Positions 16,302 to 26,002 are shown, numbered from the stretch's first letter. The stretch is DNA of 64,000 nucleotides from Methylomonas rapida (GCF_024360925.2 NZ_CP113517.1:4196001-4260000); one strand, 5' to 3'. Notes: a model not told the origin generated them from the sequence alone. Numbers and translations: made by a program.

Positions 16302-18313
16302 ACGTCAAAACGCAGTATCAGTTCTTCGCCGAGCATGTCGATCAGCTTCACTGCGACAACGCTTCCGACTGGCGGGGCAGATAGCTCGTAGCGACCGACA
16401 ACCAAATCTTGCTTGCGCTCCGGTACATCGGACAGCACGACATTGAAAATCTGATCATCGTGTTGAGTATCAATTAGCACGCAATCCACCACTGCCCGCC
16501 AATCGGTGATTTGTGCCTTAAATACACCTTGTTCCAGGTTCAATCGATGGATGATGGTGGGCGACAACACATCGTGAATTTCCACCAGCAACTTATCGCC
16601 ATCACGCGAGACAGACACATCGGCCGTCAACGGTTCGTGTTTGATGATGCCGCCGTATTTGCGATCGGTGCGCAGTTCAATCAGATGTAATCTATTGACT
16701 GGCCGATTACGGTTGTAGTCATCCAACCACTGACGGGCATCATGCTGAACGCCGAGGCTGACCATTAGTACGTCGCGTTCTTCATCGGGGCGATTTTTCA
16801 GCTCAGTGCGCAGGGCTTCTAAATCCAGCGGCGTTAGTGGATGGTTGAACGGCACGATTTTCACTAGTCGTCCGCCTTGGGTGCCGTCGAAAAAGGCATC
16901 GGTACGGCTGCGGGTAACGCCGAGATATTGGCAAGCCAGATCTACGGCTTCGTTGTGCTGGATTTGTAGATCATAGTCGTTGACTCGCCAAGTGGAGAAA
17001 CCGAGTTGGCAAGGCTGTGGTACTGAATTGTCGTCACTAAACAATTGACCCTGGCGATTGGCAGCTTGCTGTGCTTGCATCAGGGTTTGCAAGCGCTTGG
17101 CGGTGGTTTGAATCGCGCCTTTGTTAATGTCACAGCCGATCCATCGGCGGCCTAATGCTTGGGAAACTGCGACAGTTGTTCCTGAACCAACAAAGCAATC
17201 AAGAACTAAGTCGCCCGGATTGCTGGACGAAAAGACAATCCTTTCTAATAGCTTTTTGGGCTTTTGCGTTGGATAGTTTTCAGCTTCTTGCGCTCTACCG
17301 GCAATATAGGAAATGTCATCCCAAACATCACTCAGCTGAACACCTGGCAATTCATCCATGAATACAATTTTGCACCTCTTTATGGGTTTCCCATTTTTGC
17401 CAAGTTTTATCAATCCATGACTATTAGGAACTTCTGCTTGAGGAGCATTCCAAAGAGCCTCCATTTTTTCATGACTTGTTCTCCAACGAGCCTGGGTTCC
17501 ATGAAAATCAAACATCTGCATTTTCCCCTGCGGATCAAGCATATTCTCACATTTATAGTATCTACCAGAGGCTAGCTCATTCCATTCCGAATCAATGTAC
17601 TCCTGAGTGTAGGGGAGATATGTGGTATTGAAAGAGGTTTGATCACCCTTTGAATAAAATAAAATTGTATCTTTGACTTTACTGAAACGGTCGGTCGTAT
17701 CATTGTGAGATGAAGTTCTTTTCCAAGATATTTCATTCCTAAAATTTTCAGGTCCGAATACTTCGTCAGCAACGATTTTTAGGTGGTGCGATTTGCGTTG
17801 GTCGCAGTGCAAATAAATACTTCCATCATTTGATAGAAGCTCTTTAAGCATCAACAACCGCTCATACATAAACTGCAAATAGTTGTCGTTTGCCCAGATG
17901 TCGCTGTACTGGATCTGCTCGCCTAGCGCGTAATCTTCGCCGTCGATTTTCACCGTGCCCTTAGCGCCGCGCAGTTGCACCTTGCGCACATAGTCGGCGC
18001 CGCTATCGAATGGCGGGTCGATGTAGATCAGTTTGACCTTGCCGCGAAAGCCGTTGGCGAGCAAATGCGCCAATACATCCTTGTTGTCCCCATGATAGAG
18101 CAGGCCGCCTTGCGGCAAATCTTTCGGCCAGTCACTCCAGTCGGCATTTTGCAACGCAACGTTTTGTTCAGCTGTGGCATCGAAGCGCTCGATGGCTTGC
18201 GACGGATAGGCAGTGACCCGTGCCAGCGGCTTTTTACCCACCCAGGTGAGCATGGGCCGGCCTTTGGCTTTGGCGACGGTCACGTCGCGGGGTTTCTTAG
18301 TGTTTTCTGCCAT
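16298..18313 (-). CDS. mod: Type III restriction-modification methyltransferase (Mod)
   Basis: 671-residue beta-class adenine methyltransferase: catalytic IDPPFDSG at about residue 98 precedes the SAM-binding DCFVGSGTT at about 365, the order seen in type III Mod subunits. Between them lies the target-recognition region (about 180-330), including YPTQKPKKLLERIV just before motif I. The C-terminal 250 residues are probably the Res-interacting part. It starts 24 bases after the res stop; order res-mod-rhuM is the reverse of the common mod-res order. Adenine methylation of a short asymmetric site is expected; the site cannot be read from sequence. Confidence 0.9.
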   Translation of the reverse strand: MAENTKKPRDVTVAKAKGRPMLTWVGKKPLARVTAYPSQAIERFDATAEQNVALQNADWSDWPKDLPQGGLLYHGDNKDVLAHLLANGFRGKVKLIYIDPPFDSGADYVRKVQLRGAKGTVKIDGEDYALGEQIQYSDIWANDNYLQFMYERLLMLKELLSNDGSIYLHCDQRKSHHLKIVADEVFGPENFRNEISWKRTSSHNDTTDRFSKVKDTILFYSKGDQTSFNTTYLPYTQEYIDSEWNELASGRYYKCENMLDPQGKMQMFDFHGTQARWRTSHEKMEALWNAPQAEVPNSHGLIKLGKNGKPIKRCKIVFMDELPGVQLSDVWDDISYIAGRAQEAENYPTQKPKKLLERIVFSSSNPGDLVLDCFVGSGTTVAVSQALGRRWIGCDINKGAIQTTAKRLQTLMQAQQAANRQGQLFSDDNSVPQPCQLGFSTWRVNDYDLQIQHNEAVDLACQYLGVTRSRTDAFFDGTQGGRLVKIVPFNHPLTPLDLEALRTELKNRPDEERDVLMVSLGVQHDARQWLDDYNRNRPVNRLHLIELRTDRKYGGIIKHEPLTADVSVSRDGDKLLVEIHDVLSPTIIHRLNLEQGVFKAQITDWRAVVDCVLIDTQHDDQIFNVVLSDVPERKQDLVVGRYELSAPPVGSVVAVKLIDMLGEELILRFDV

Positions 18314-18337
18314 GGAGTCGTTTTCGATTCGTTGTCA

Positions 18338-21064
18338 TTAGGTGCCCAAGATAAAGTCGCGGACCTGTTTTTTACCCGCATCGGCTAATTGCGTGTCCGC
18401 GAACATCACGTGATAGGCCAGCTTGTCAGGGTTCAAAACCTCCCAGCGTTTTAGCGCTACGGCTTTGCGGCCTTCCAGAGTTTGCGGTTGTTCACCTTTG
18501 TTAAAGCGTTGCAAGTCTGCGGCAATATCCGGGCTAAAGGCATCTTTCTTGATTTCTATTACTAAATGTTTGCCGTCGGCTCGACGTAACACAAAGTCGG
18601 GGGTATAGCGGTGCCAGCGGCCATCGTCACCCAGATATTCGGCGCAGAGGTCGGTCTTGGCCGGATCGGTCAGGCCGCCGGTAAACCAAAGCCCTTCGAT
18701 TTGGTGTGTTTCCTTGCCGAGCAATCCTAGCGCCCAGTCCAGAAAGTCTGCTTCCGGGCCTGAATCGAAGTTGTAGCCCTCGTAATGAAAACTACTCTCC
18801 AATGCCAGTTTGGCATTCACGGTATCTTGTGCGGTTTTGTAAAGCGCCTCGCGTTGCTTGGCGAAGCTAATTCGCGCCGTGTAAATCACACCACCGTCTG
18901 GATCGTTTTTGGTCGCTGGGCGTTTATCGAAACCATCAGCTTTTACTAGCGCCACCGCTACGTCGATTTCTTCGAAGTACTCTTCATATTGAGCGCGTTG
19001 CGCTTCGATCTGCCGACCTATAGCGGGCAAATGATAATCGGGAATCTCCGCGTCTGTGCCATACGTCTGGCGTAAAGCCGCTAAAACTTCGCGCATAGGT
19101 AAATGATAATTGGCGGCAAGCTCTGCCGCCGCCGCATAGGTGTCCCATTCTGGCGGCGCGTTGGGCAGTAGGTCATCGCCAGCATCGACGCGTTGCAAGG
19201 TGGTTTTACCGGATGCCGTTTCCACAATCTCCAGGGTTTGTACCGTCGTTCCTTGTGGTGCAGTCAGGTCGGGAATGGTGAAGGTCAGTGGTATGGCCGT
19301 GGCATCGAAAGCTTTGCGGCGGTAACGCAGTACGCGCTTTTTAATCAGCAGTGGCGGCAAATGTGGTTTGCGCAACACGATTTCCTTTTCGACGCGTTCG
19401 GACTGCTGGGCGTCCAAGTCTTTTAAACTAGTGCCGTAGGTTTCGGCCAATTGGGCTTCCAGCGTTTTCTTATTGCTGTTGGTCAGATAGACGCGAGCCG
19501 GATGGCTGTTACCGGGAACCTGACGTAGACAACGCGTGGCTGCTTGCAGCACGAAGTTATTACTGTTGGCCAGCTTGCGTATCAAAGCAGTGGCAAACAA
19601 GCTAGGGCAATTCCAGCCCTCTTGACCCATGTTGACCAGTAACAGGATTCGCTGCGGAGCGCTAGGATCCGAGCCGGTGGCATAAAAGGCTTGCTTGATG
19701 GCTTCCGAGGATTTGCCATCAACTGCCAGCAATTGGTCGCTGCCGATGCCGTGCAAGGCCAACGCCGATTCAATCGCACCGCGTAGCTCGTCGCGCGTTT
19801 CCAAGTTGGGAAAATACATTGCCAGCCGCGCCGGCGCACCGTTGGGTAGACTGATATGCCAGTAGGCGCGAACAAAATCGTCTACAACAGCTTCCACTAG
19901 GGTATCGGCTTCGCCATCGCCAAGGTCGAATACCTTGATATTGTTGGCTAGTTCCTTCAAGACGCCGTCGCGGATGCCTTCGCCCAATCCATACCAGACG
20001 ACAACATCGCGTAACGGTTGTCGTTCGAAGTACGGCGTTCCAGTGGCATTAATTACCACGATCAGATTGGTTTCTTGTGCCAGATAGTCGATGGTGCGGC
20101 GGACTTTCTTGATACCGTCGGCTTTGAACAACAATTCACCGCTTTCCTTGTCTTTTTCCCACTTGCCGAGCAGTTTCTGTCCATAAGTGTGGTGAGCCTC
20201 GTCCGAAAACACCGCCAAATGTGGTAGTGACGCAACGGCTTGTAATCGCAGATTGGCTAATTCCGTGGCTTCTTCGGCTTTGGTGCTGGTCAACAATGAC
20301 AGCTGGTTAGGGTTGCCTCGCGCCGTGGGTTTCTGGATACGAATCTTCTCAGTGTTGGTGACAATGATGTTAAAACTGCTGCCCCAGGTAATGGGGATTT
20401 GTTTGTCGCCATCGCGGGTAAAGGTCAATTTCAGGCTGGCTGCAAAGGATTTGTAGAGCCGTGGTGGCAGGATGCGGTCGTAAGGTACGTCAGCCAGTTC
20501 GCGCAAGGCGCTGAGTATGGTTTTGCCAGGAGCGAAAATTAGGGCGTTCTCTACAAACGGGCCTTCTGGGTATTCCAGGGCCATGGCAAATTCGGTGGCT
20601 ACGATGGAGCCCATCAGTATAGTCTTGCCGGCACCCATGGCTAAGGCCAAGATGTAGCTAGCGTAATCGAGTGTTAACGATTCGCGCAGGCTTTCCAACG
20701 CATATTTGCGTACAAAGGCATTATCGGTAAGGACTTTATCGAGACAGCCGTCCATGCCTTCGTCGGCGATGATGCCGACAATATCCGGATGGGTAAGTCC
20801 CATGGCTTGACGCCGGTCCTTCGGTGACGGGAACAGCTTTTCATAAAGCTCGGGTATTTTTGGTGTGCCGAGTACCAGTCTCAAATACCAGTAAGTTTCC
20901 AACGCCCGGAATTGAGCGCGTCTCAGATAGCGAAGCTGGGCGGTTTCCAAGTCTTCTGTAGCAAACTCTAGAATTTCACCGATTGCGGGATAGTCGTTAC
21001 AGGGGTAATTGGCGGAGCGCCAAGCATCGACTTTGTCAGATAAAGCTTGGTAGAGATAGGTCAT
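18338..21064 (-). CDS. res: Type III restriction enzyme Res subunit (DEAD-like helicase/nuclease)
   Basis: 908 residues. Helicase motif I is LALAMGAGKTILMGS (about residue 140), motif II is VFSDEAHHTYG (about 290), and a further motor motif ATRCLRQVPGN lies near 515. The C-terminus carries the nuclease core TPDFVLRRADGKHLVIEIKK (D...ExK, near residue 825). The enzyme would translocate from an unmethylated Mod site and cut DNA. It is the first gene of the leftward operon; IS3 copy B sits 182 bases upstream, so the native promoter may be shortened or replaced. No frameshift is seen. Confidence 0.9.
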   Translation of the reverse strand: MTYLYQALSDKVDAWRSANYPCNDYPAIGEILEFATEDLETAQLRYLRRAQFRALETYWYLRLVLGTPKIPELYEKLFPSPKDRRQAMGLTHPDIVGIIADEGMDGCLDKVLTDNAFVRKYALESLRESLTLDYASYILALAMGAGKTILMGSIVATEFAMALEYPEGPFVENALIFAPGKTILSALRELADVPYDRILPPRLYKSFAASLKLTFTRDGDKQIPITWGSSFNIIVTNTEKIRIQKPTARGNPNQLSLLTSTKAEEATELANLRLQAVASLPHLAVFSDEAHHTYGQKLLGKWEKDKESGELLFKADGIKKVRRTIDYLAQETNLIVVINATGTPYFERQPLRDVVVWYGLGEGIRDGVLKELANNIKVFDLGDGEADTLVEAVVDDFVRAYWHISLPNGAPARLAMYFPNLETRDELRGAIESALALHGIGSDQLLAVDGKSSEAIKQAFYATGSDPSAPQRILLLVNMGQEGWNCPSLFATALIRKLANSNNFVLQAATRCLRQVPGNSHPARVYLTNSNKKTLEAQLAETYGTSLKDLDAQQSERVEKEIVLRKPHLPPLLIKKRVLRYRRKAFDATAIPLTFTIPDLTAPQGTTVQTLEIVETASGKTTLQRVDAGDDLLPNAPPEWDTYAAAAELAANYHLPMREVLAALRQTYGTDAEIPDYHLPAIGRQIEAQRAQYEEYFEEIDVAVALVKADGFDKRPATKNDPDGGVIYTARISFAKQREALYKTAQDTVNAKLALESSFHYEGYNFDSGPEADFLDWALGLLGKETHQIEGLWFTGGLTDPAKTDLCAEYLGDDGRWHRYTPDFVLRRADGKHLVIEIKKDAFSPDIAADLQRFNKGEQPQTLEGRKAVALKRWEVLNPDKLAYHVMFADTQLADAGKKQVRDFILGT

Positions 21065-21309
21065 GGGGCGTTCACAATTACCTTAATAATCCACATTGTT
21101 CAGTTCCGTTGCCCCATCCAGCAATATTAGAATTTGGTGTAATTCAGCTACATGTCACCGTTAGCTTTTCGAACTCCAGCGGGCCAAAATTTTAAGCGTC
21201 GCATTTTACTTCGAAGTCGATGAACTGTCCGTTTATTTCGGATAAGCCCCCTGCGTCAGAATAGTTGTCGCCTCAAATTTTCAGACTGTATGAAATTTGA
21301 GATTTAAAC

Positions 21310-21813
21310 ATGAAGTATTCAAAAACCCGTTATTCTGATGAATTCAAAGAACAAGCCTTGGCCAAAGTCTATAGCCGAGGCAATCGCAGCATACAAGCCA
21401 TCGCTGATGAATTGAATCTCAGCGTGCACACCTTAAAAACCTGGATGAGCCACACAGCACTCAACGATAAGAACCGGGCAAAAAGCCCAGCAAAACGCCC
21501 TCAAGATTGGTCACCGGAACAGCGCTTGCAGGCACTTCAGGAAACCCACACATTGTCGGGCGAGGCCTTGAATGCCTGGTGTCGCGAACGTGGGTTATTT
21601 GCCCATCAATTGCAACAATGGAAGACCGATTTCTGCACAGCCGGTAGCAGCGATAACGACCGCAAAGACAGCCAGACGCTACGCAGCCTAAAAGCCGAAA
21701 ACCAACGCCTGGAACGCGAGTTGGCTCGCAAGGAAAAAGCCCTGGCCGAAGCCGCCGCTTTGTTGATCCTGCAAAAAAAGGTCCGGGCGCTGTTGGGGGG
21801 CGAGGTCGAATGA
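21310..21813 (+). CDS. IS3-family transposase OrfA (copy B)
   Basis: 167 residues, same translation as copy A: N-terminal helix-turn-helix, C-terminal leucine-rich coiled coil. Confidence 0.93.
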   Translation: MKYSKTRYSDEFKEQALAKVYSRGNRSIQAIADELNLSVHTLKTWMSHTALNDKNRAKSPAKRPQDWSPEQRLQALQETHTLSGEALNAWCRERGLFAHQLQQWKTDFCTAGSSDNDRKDSQTLRSLKAENQRLERELARKEKALAEAAALLILQKKVRALLGGEVE

Positions 21814-22898
21814 CGTCTCTTCAGCAGCGCCAAAACCTGATCGAATCCGTTGCCGAGGCGATGGCCGCCGGTGCCCGCCAAGACCAAGCCTGTGCTGTAC
21901 TGGGTCTGAGCCCGCGCACCTTGCAGCGCTGGCAAGCCGGTGACGATGAACCGGTGAAAGCCGATCGTCGACCGCAACGCCAATACACGCCGCCGCATGC
22001 GCTCACCGAGGCCGAGCGCGCCCACATCCTGAGTGTGGCCAATTCCGATGAATTTGCGGATTGTCCGCCCAGCCAGATCGTGCCTCGCCTGGCCGATCAA
22101 GGCATTTATCTGGCGTCCGAATCGACGATCTATCGCATTCTGAAAGCCGCCCAGCAGCTGAAACACCGCCGTAGCGAACGCCCCCGTCAGCCGCGCAGCA
22201 AACCCCGCGCGCTGACTGCTACCGCGCCGAACCAGATTTATAGTTGGGATATTACCTATCTGCCGACGGCGATCAAAGGCCAGTTTTACTATCTCTACTT
22301 GTTCCTCGACATCTTTAGCCGTCAAATTGTGGGTTGGCAGGTATTTGAGGAAGAAAGCAGCCAATGGGCCAGCGAACTGATGCAGGATATTGTTCAACGC
22401 GAAGGCCTGCGGCCTGGGCAGATCATCCTGCATTCCGACAACGGCAGTCCTATGAAGGGGGCTACCATGCTCGCGACCTTGCAGCGGCTCGGCGTCGTCC
22501 CTTCGTTTAGCCGCCCGGCCGTGAGCAACGACAACCCTTATTCGGAATCGCTGTTCAAAACCTTGAAATATCGCCCGCAATACCCGTTGAAACCGTTTGC
22601 CGACCTGACGGTTGCCCGGCAATGGGTGGCCGATCTGGTGCAGTGGTACAACCACGAACACCGCCATAGCGCCATTGGATTTGTGACCCCGGCGCAACGC
22701 CATGCCGGCTTGGACTTAGCCCTATTGGCGAAACGCACCGCGCTCTATGAAAACGCCCGCCGCCAAAATCCGCAGCGCTGGAGTAAAAATACTCGTAACT
22801 GGAACAGAATCCATACCGTTCATCTCAATCCCGATCATGCCGAAGCCCAAAACAACTCGAACCAGGAGCCCTCTAACCAAAACAAAATAACCGCATAA
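21810..22898 (+). CDS. IS3-family transposase OrfB (copy B)
   Basis: 362 residues with the intact DDE core (WDITYLPT, HSDNGSPM, ESLFKTLKY). Its ATG overlaps the OrfA stop. Same translation as copy A. Confidence 0.93.
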   Translation: MTSLQQRQNLIESVAEAMAAGARQDQACAVLGLSPRTLQRWQAGDDEPVKADRRPQRQYTPPHALTEAERAHILSVANSDEFADCPPSQIVPRLADQGIYLASESTIYRILKAAQQLKHRRSERPRQPRSKPRALTATAPNQIYSWDITYLPTAIKGQFYYLYLFLDIFSRQIVGWQVFEEESSQWASELMQDIVQREGLRPGQIILHSDNGSPMKGATMLATLQRLGVVPSFSRPAVSNDNPYSESLFKTLKYRPQYPLKPFADLTVARQWVADLVQWYNHEHRHSAIGFVTPAQRHAGLDLALLAKRTALYENARRQNPQRWSKNTRNWNRIHTVHLNPDHAEAQNNSNQEPSNQNKITA

Positions 22899-22947
22899 GT
22901 TTTTACATTGAGGCGACAACTAGCTTGAAATTTTCCGTAAGTAAGGC

Positions 22948-22986
22948 AAACCATGCATCAGTTATAGCCAGTGCATGGTTTTTTTC
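22948..22986 (+). terminator. Hairpin with T run next to IS3 copy B
   Basis: AAACCATGCA pairs with TGCATGGTTT and is followed by more T on the plus strand. It lies beyond the stop of the leftward gene at 23005; for leftward transcripts the tail has only three T, so it is a good terminator rightward and a weaker one leftward. Confidence 0.6.
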
Positions 22987-23004
22987 TGTCGACTTGCCGT
23001 AAGT

Positions 23005-24120
23005 CTAACGGATATAAAACATCAATTCCGGATCGAACGATCTTGGCCGGCCTGTATTACCCGCTTTGGGTTCGGGCATTTCTTTACGACCGAAGGTTCT
23101 GCCATTACCCGGTACTAACGCTCTAGCAATGTGATCAATCTTGGTGAGGTACTTGACCGCACTTTTCAGGGGGTCTATCAGATGTAGGTCATCGTGGTTA
23201 ATCATGCCGATGCAAACGGTTTCGTATTGAGGTTTGTGAGCATTGCAGTTGAAGTAAAGCCCTCTGTCCAGGGTAAGCTTCTTCCAGTATTCACCGATGC
23301 GCATGGCCAGGGTTACATCTTCACGTACCTGTGAGCCGTCGCAAAAGAAGAGTACGTGGTAATGCCAACCCTTATCGGGACCACACTCGAGTTTCCAAAC
23401 ATAACCCACCACATGCTGAAACAGTTTGTTTGAATCCATATTATCTAGGAAGCGTTTAAGATCTCTTTTGGCTTCGTAGTATTTCATCTGCCAATCTTGT
23501 TCTAGCCAAACGTCATCCCACTGATAGCTGAAATCCACCCTCAACACCAGTAGTCGAGCGTATCGCTCGAATAAAGCGTTGATGTACTCCAGCAAACGAT
23601 CATAGTTATCGCTTGATACTCGTTGAGCGTTATAGACCAGCCTTTTAAACCAAGGACTGCGCATCTCATGCCTGATTTGGTTGATAAAATCATCAATGCC
23701 CATTGCCATATAGTCGAAGATCTTGTATTCGTGATCGTTTTTATAAGCGCTGTCCTGGATATTTAAGGCTTCGTGACGCCTTACCTTTTCGATCAAGCCA
23801 CCGTTCTCTGCATTTCTAACAAAGATGTCGATATAAGGGTTAAACGTGTAGATCGGGTAGTAACTGGCGACCTGTTCCATGCAGTGAGCTAAGGTCAGCA
23901 TCACTGCGTATGCAAGCAGTGTCGGGGTAATTTGTTTAATATCGTCATCACCCGTAGTGTCGACAAACAAACAGTCATCTGTTTGTTGTTGGATGATCGG
24001 CATTAGATTCTTGATGTGATTCAAGGCATGGATCGGATGTTGCTGATGCTCCTTTAGCTGGATGCTATTGATGATTTGGTTCAGTAGATAGTTGTTTGCT
24101 TTGTATGCATATGCGTTCAT
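23005..24120 (-). CDS. YagK/YfjJ (inovirus Gp2)-type replication protein
   Basis: 371 residues. The C-terminal half matches the YagK/YfjJ C-terminal family of satellite and filamentous-phage-like elements: LVLRVDFSYQ, a metal-binding GWHYHVLFFCDGS (HxH of HUH type), GEYWKKLTLDRG, and SAVKYLTKIDHIARALVPG with a candidate catalytic Tyr (KYLTK). This suggests a rolling-circle-type initiator, although nicking by this family is not proven. The N-terminal 170 residues are helical and unassigned. The start ATG 24120 is followed upstream by a 600-base non-coding stretch with inverted repeats, a likely origin/control region, and then a RepA-like ATPase on the same strand. Confidence 0.75.
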   Translation of the reverse strand: MNAYAYKANNYLLNQIINSIQLKEHQQHPIHALNHIKNLMPIIQQQTDDCLFVDTTGDDDIKQITPTLLAYAVMLTLAHCMEQVASYYPIYTFNPYIDIFVRNAENGGLIEKVRRHEALNIQDSAYKNDHEYKIFDYMAMGIDDFINQIRHEMRSPWFKRLVYNAQRVSSDNYDRLLEYINALFERYARLLVLRVDFSYQWDDVWLEQDWQMKYYEAKRDLKRFLDNMDSNKLFQHVVGYVWKLECGPDKGWHYHVLFFCDGSQVREDVTLAMRIGEYWKKLTLDRGLYFNCNAHKPQYETVCIGMINHDDLHLIDPLKSAVKYLTKIDHIARALVPGNGRTFGRKEMPEPKAGNTGRPRSFDPELMFYIR

Positions 24121-24179
24121 AACTGCCTCTTCGTTTTAAGTAAATTGAAAAACATCGATGGAGTTATGGCAGTAACGGA

Positions 24180-24215
24180 TAGTCGTAATAGTATGGAGTA
24201 CATTACTTACGACTA
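24180..24215. repeat. Inverted repeat upstream of the YagK-type gene
   Basis: TAGTCGTAA (24180-24188) pairs with TTACGACTA (24207-24215) around an 18-base spacer that includes TAGTATGGAG. It lies 60 bases upstream of the start codon at 24120: an operator or a nick-site hairpin. Confidence 0.55.
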
Positions 24216-24701
24216 GGCTGTCTATCGTCGGCAATAGGGGATATGTATTTAAATGATCGTGAGTGATGGTTTATTTGAAGTAAACCATCACACGTCCCTA
24301 AGCATCTGTTAGGGTTTGAGGGTTACTAGCAGAGATAGACGGAAGCGGACAGGGCTAGTCTTGTCTTGAATGAGTTATTAATATTAATAATAACATAAAC
24401 TCCAAAACTACCCTGCCACAAAAGACACTGGGAATCCTGATTCAATAGTTACAGAGTATTCAGGATTTCAAGTAAAAACAAAACTGACGATATATGCCAA
24501 GTTAGTGCACAACTCCATACTATCTACATTTTATCGAACGATCCAAAGCCAGAGTTTCTTGTCAGTAGATGTTGGTGCTGCCGTATTTCCATAAAGTTAA
24601 GTCAAGTACCACCAAGCATTTAAATTTGGAAAAGATCGTGACTCGTCGTTGGCTTTTTATGACTTTTCGGCCGAATACTGGATGCACATTCGAACCACCA
24701 A

Positions 24702-24717
24702 GTGGAGTCACGGATTC
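24702..24717. repeat. 16-base match to the IS1380 terminal sequence
   Basis: GTGGAGTCACGGATTC is identical to the right terminal bases of the IS1380 copies (for example 42000-42015). It falls just after the stop of the RepA-like gene. It could be a relic end of a related element; only 16 bases match exactly and upstream similarity is patchy. Confidence 0.4.
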
Positions 24718-24724
24718 GGTTGCA

Positions 24725-26002
24725 TTATGTGGGTTGCGTCTCATTGTCAGAAACGGGCTCAACAATGGTGTTCTCAATTGGATAATCCGGCAACGACCAA
24801 ACTGAACGACCATCCCCATCTTGTTTCTTGGTTTTGATCTTCAGATTGGATTTAGCGAGTTTTAATGTGCCAATGGCTACATTTTCTTTCAGAGCCATTT
24901 CTTCAATATCAACAAATAGCATCGGGCCATCGTTTAGGATAGTTTGCAAAAACTCCTCTGCCCGTTTAGTTTTCGTCAAAGTTTCGACTGGTTTTGGTCG
25001 ATCTGCTTCTGCCAGAATCTCTTCCGCAGAACCAGATTTCACATCTGTGATTGTAAATTGCAATCCCTTTCCTAGGGTATTCGGGTTGGCATTTTGATCA
25101 GCAAGCTCAACTTCTTTAAGGCAATATTCAAAGCCGCCATCAATAGGACCTAAGCTGTTTTTTGCGTGGACGAGGACATGGGTTCCACCGTTGACTGTTG
25201 GTCCACTAGCAATTTTGCTGAGTAGAATAATTACACGGGGTACTTCCCGTAATGCGGGTGTTCCAGCTACTCTGGCGAGAGGTTCTTTGCCAGAAGGATT
25301 CCTGACGGTATGGGCAATGCCAAGAATTGCGCATTGCAGTTGTTTTGCTAGCTGCGCTAAACGCTCGAAAGCTTGACGTGCTTTAGAGTTATTCCCGTGG
25401 TCACCATCTACGGTAAGGTAAATGGGATCAATGATGATCAACCCAATATTATGGTTCAGTTTTTCATTCAGGCCCAACAGCCGGTTTATATCGCGGTCGT
25501 TATTAAACGAAAATGGGGTTTCATTGTTAGTACTTCTCTTGGTGTCAATGATATGAACTCGATCCAAATTCGCGCCCGCTGTAATCAATCTAGGCAGCAG
25601 GGTATTGCTCACGCTATCCTCGTTGTTCACGATTATGACGTGGCCAAATCCATTGGCTTTAAAATCGGGATGCAGTTGGTAGCCGTTCCCGTTAGTAATA
25701 CCCGCCGCTAAAGTACATGCAAAAGCCGTCTTACCCGTATTTGGAGCACCGGCCAGAATAGTCAATTCCCCCTGAGGCAGCCAATTGTCGTATGCCCATA
25801 TGACTGCTTGGGCATTGATTGATGAGGCTTGCTGCAGCGGCAATTTGTTGGCTTCTCGTGCCCTTTGCAATTTCTCCTGTTGTTCAAGGCGCTTTGGATC
25901 TTCCCCGTACCATGATTTGGGTCCATGGATGAAGGCGTTGTATTCTTCAATAGATGTTCCAAGCTTGATAGGATTAGGGTTGATGTCAGTGATTCGTGCC
26001 AT
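24725..26002 (-). CDS. RepA-like RecA-fold ATPase (plasmid-type helicase)
   Basis: 425 residues from the ATG at 26002, which has AAGGAC at the right distance; an in-frame ATG at 26038 lacks this. Walker A is LAGAPNTGKTAFACTLAAG, Walker B LNHNIGLIIIDPIYL, followed by AILGIAHTVRNPSGKEPLAR, as in RSF1010-RepA-like and DnaB/KaiC-superfamily helicases. The C-terminal about 90 residues look like a winged-helix domain (VDIEEMALKENVAIGTLKLAKS). It probably unwinds an origin for the element containing the YagK-type gene, which lies downstream on the same strand. Confidence 0.78.
   Translation of the reverse strand: MARITDINPNPIKLGTSIEEYNAFIHGPKSWYGEDPKRLEQQEKLQRAREANKLPLQQASSINAQAVIWAYDNWLPQGELTILAGAPNTGKTAFACTLAAGITNGNGYQLHPDFKANGFGHVIIVNNEDSVSNTLLPRLITAGANLDRVHIIDTKRSTNNETPFSFNNDRDINRLLGLNEKLNHNIGLIIIDPIYLTVDGDHGNNSKARQAFERLAQLAKQLQCAILGIAHTVRNPSGKEPLARVAGTPALREVPRVIILLSKIASGPTVNGGTHVLVHAKNSLGPIDGGFEYCLKEVELADQNANPNTLGKGLQFTITDVKSGSAEEILAEADRPKPVETLTKTKRAEEFLQTILNDGPMLFVDIEEMALKENVAIGTLKLAKSNLKIKTKKQDGDGRSVWSLPDYPIENTIVEPVSDNETQPT

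Larger units (their letters stand above)
21247..22937 (+). mobile_element. IS3-family insertion sequence, copy B
   Basis: 1691 bp, identical in layout and translation to copy A but inverted relative to it. Flanked by a 4-bp duplication TAAG (21243-21246 and 22938-22941). The two copies bracket the DUF5131/TcmP/Mrr/RhuM/Mod/Res block, but each has its own target duplication. Confidence 0.92.
24121..24724. other. Non-coding control/origin-like region between two replication genes
   Basis: About 600 AT-rich bases without a defendable gene. It contains a 9-bp inverted repeat (24180-24215), the word TAGTATGGAGT at 24189-24199 and its reverse complement at 24512-24522, and a 16-base match to the IS1380 end at 24702-24717. 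Position between a HUH-like protein gene and a RepA-like gene makes it a candidate replication origin (inference). Confidence 0.45.

Noticed and set aside
12364..21246. Composite transposon formed by the two IS3 copies
   Set aside because: Each copy has its own perfect 4-bp duplication (ACTT and TAAG), so they inserted independently.
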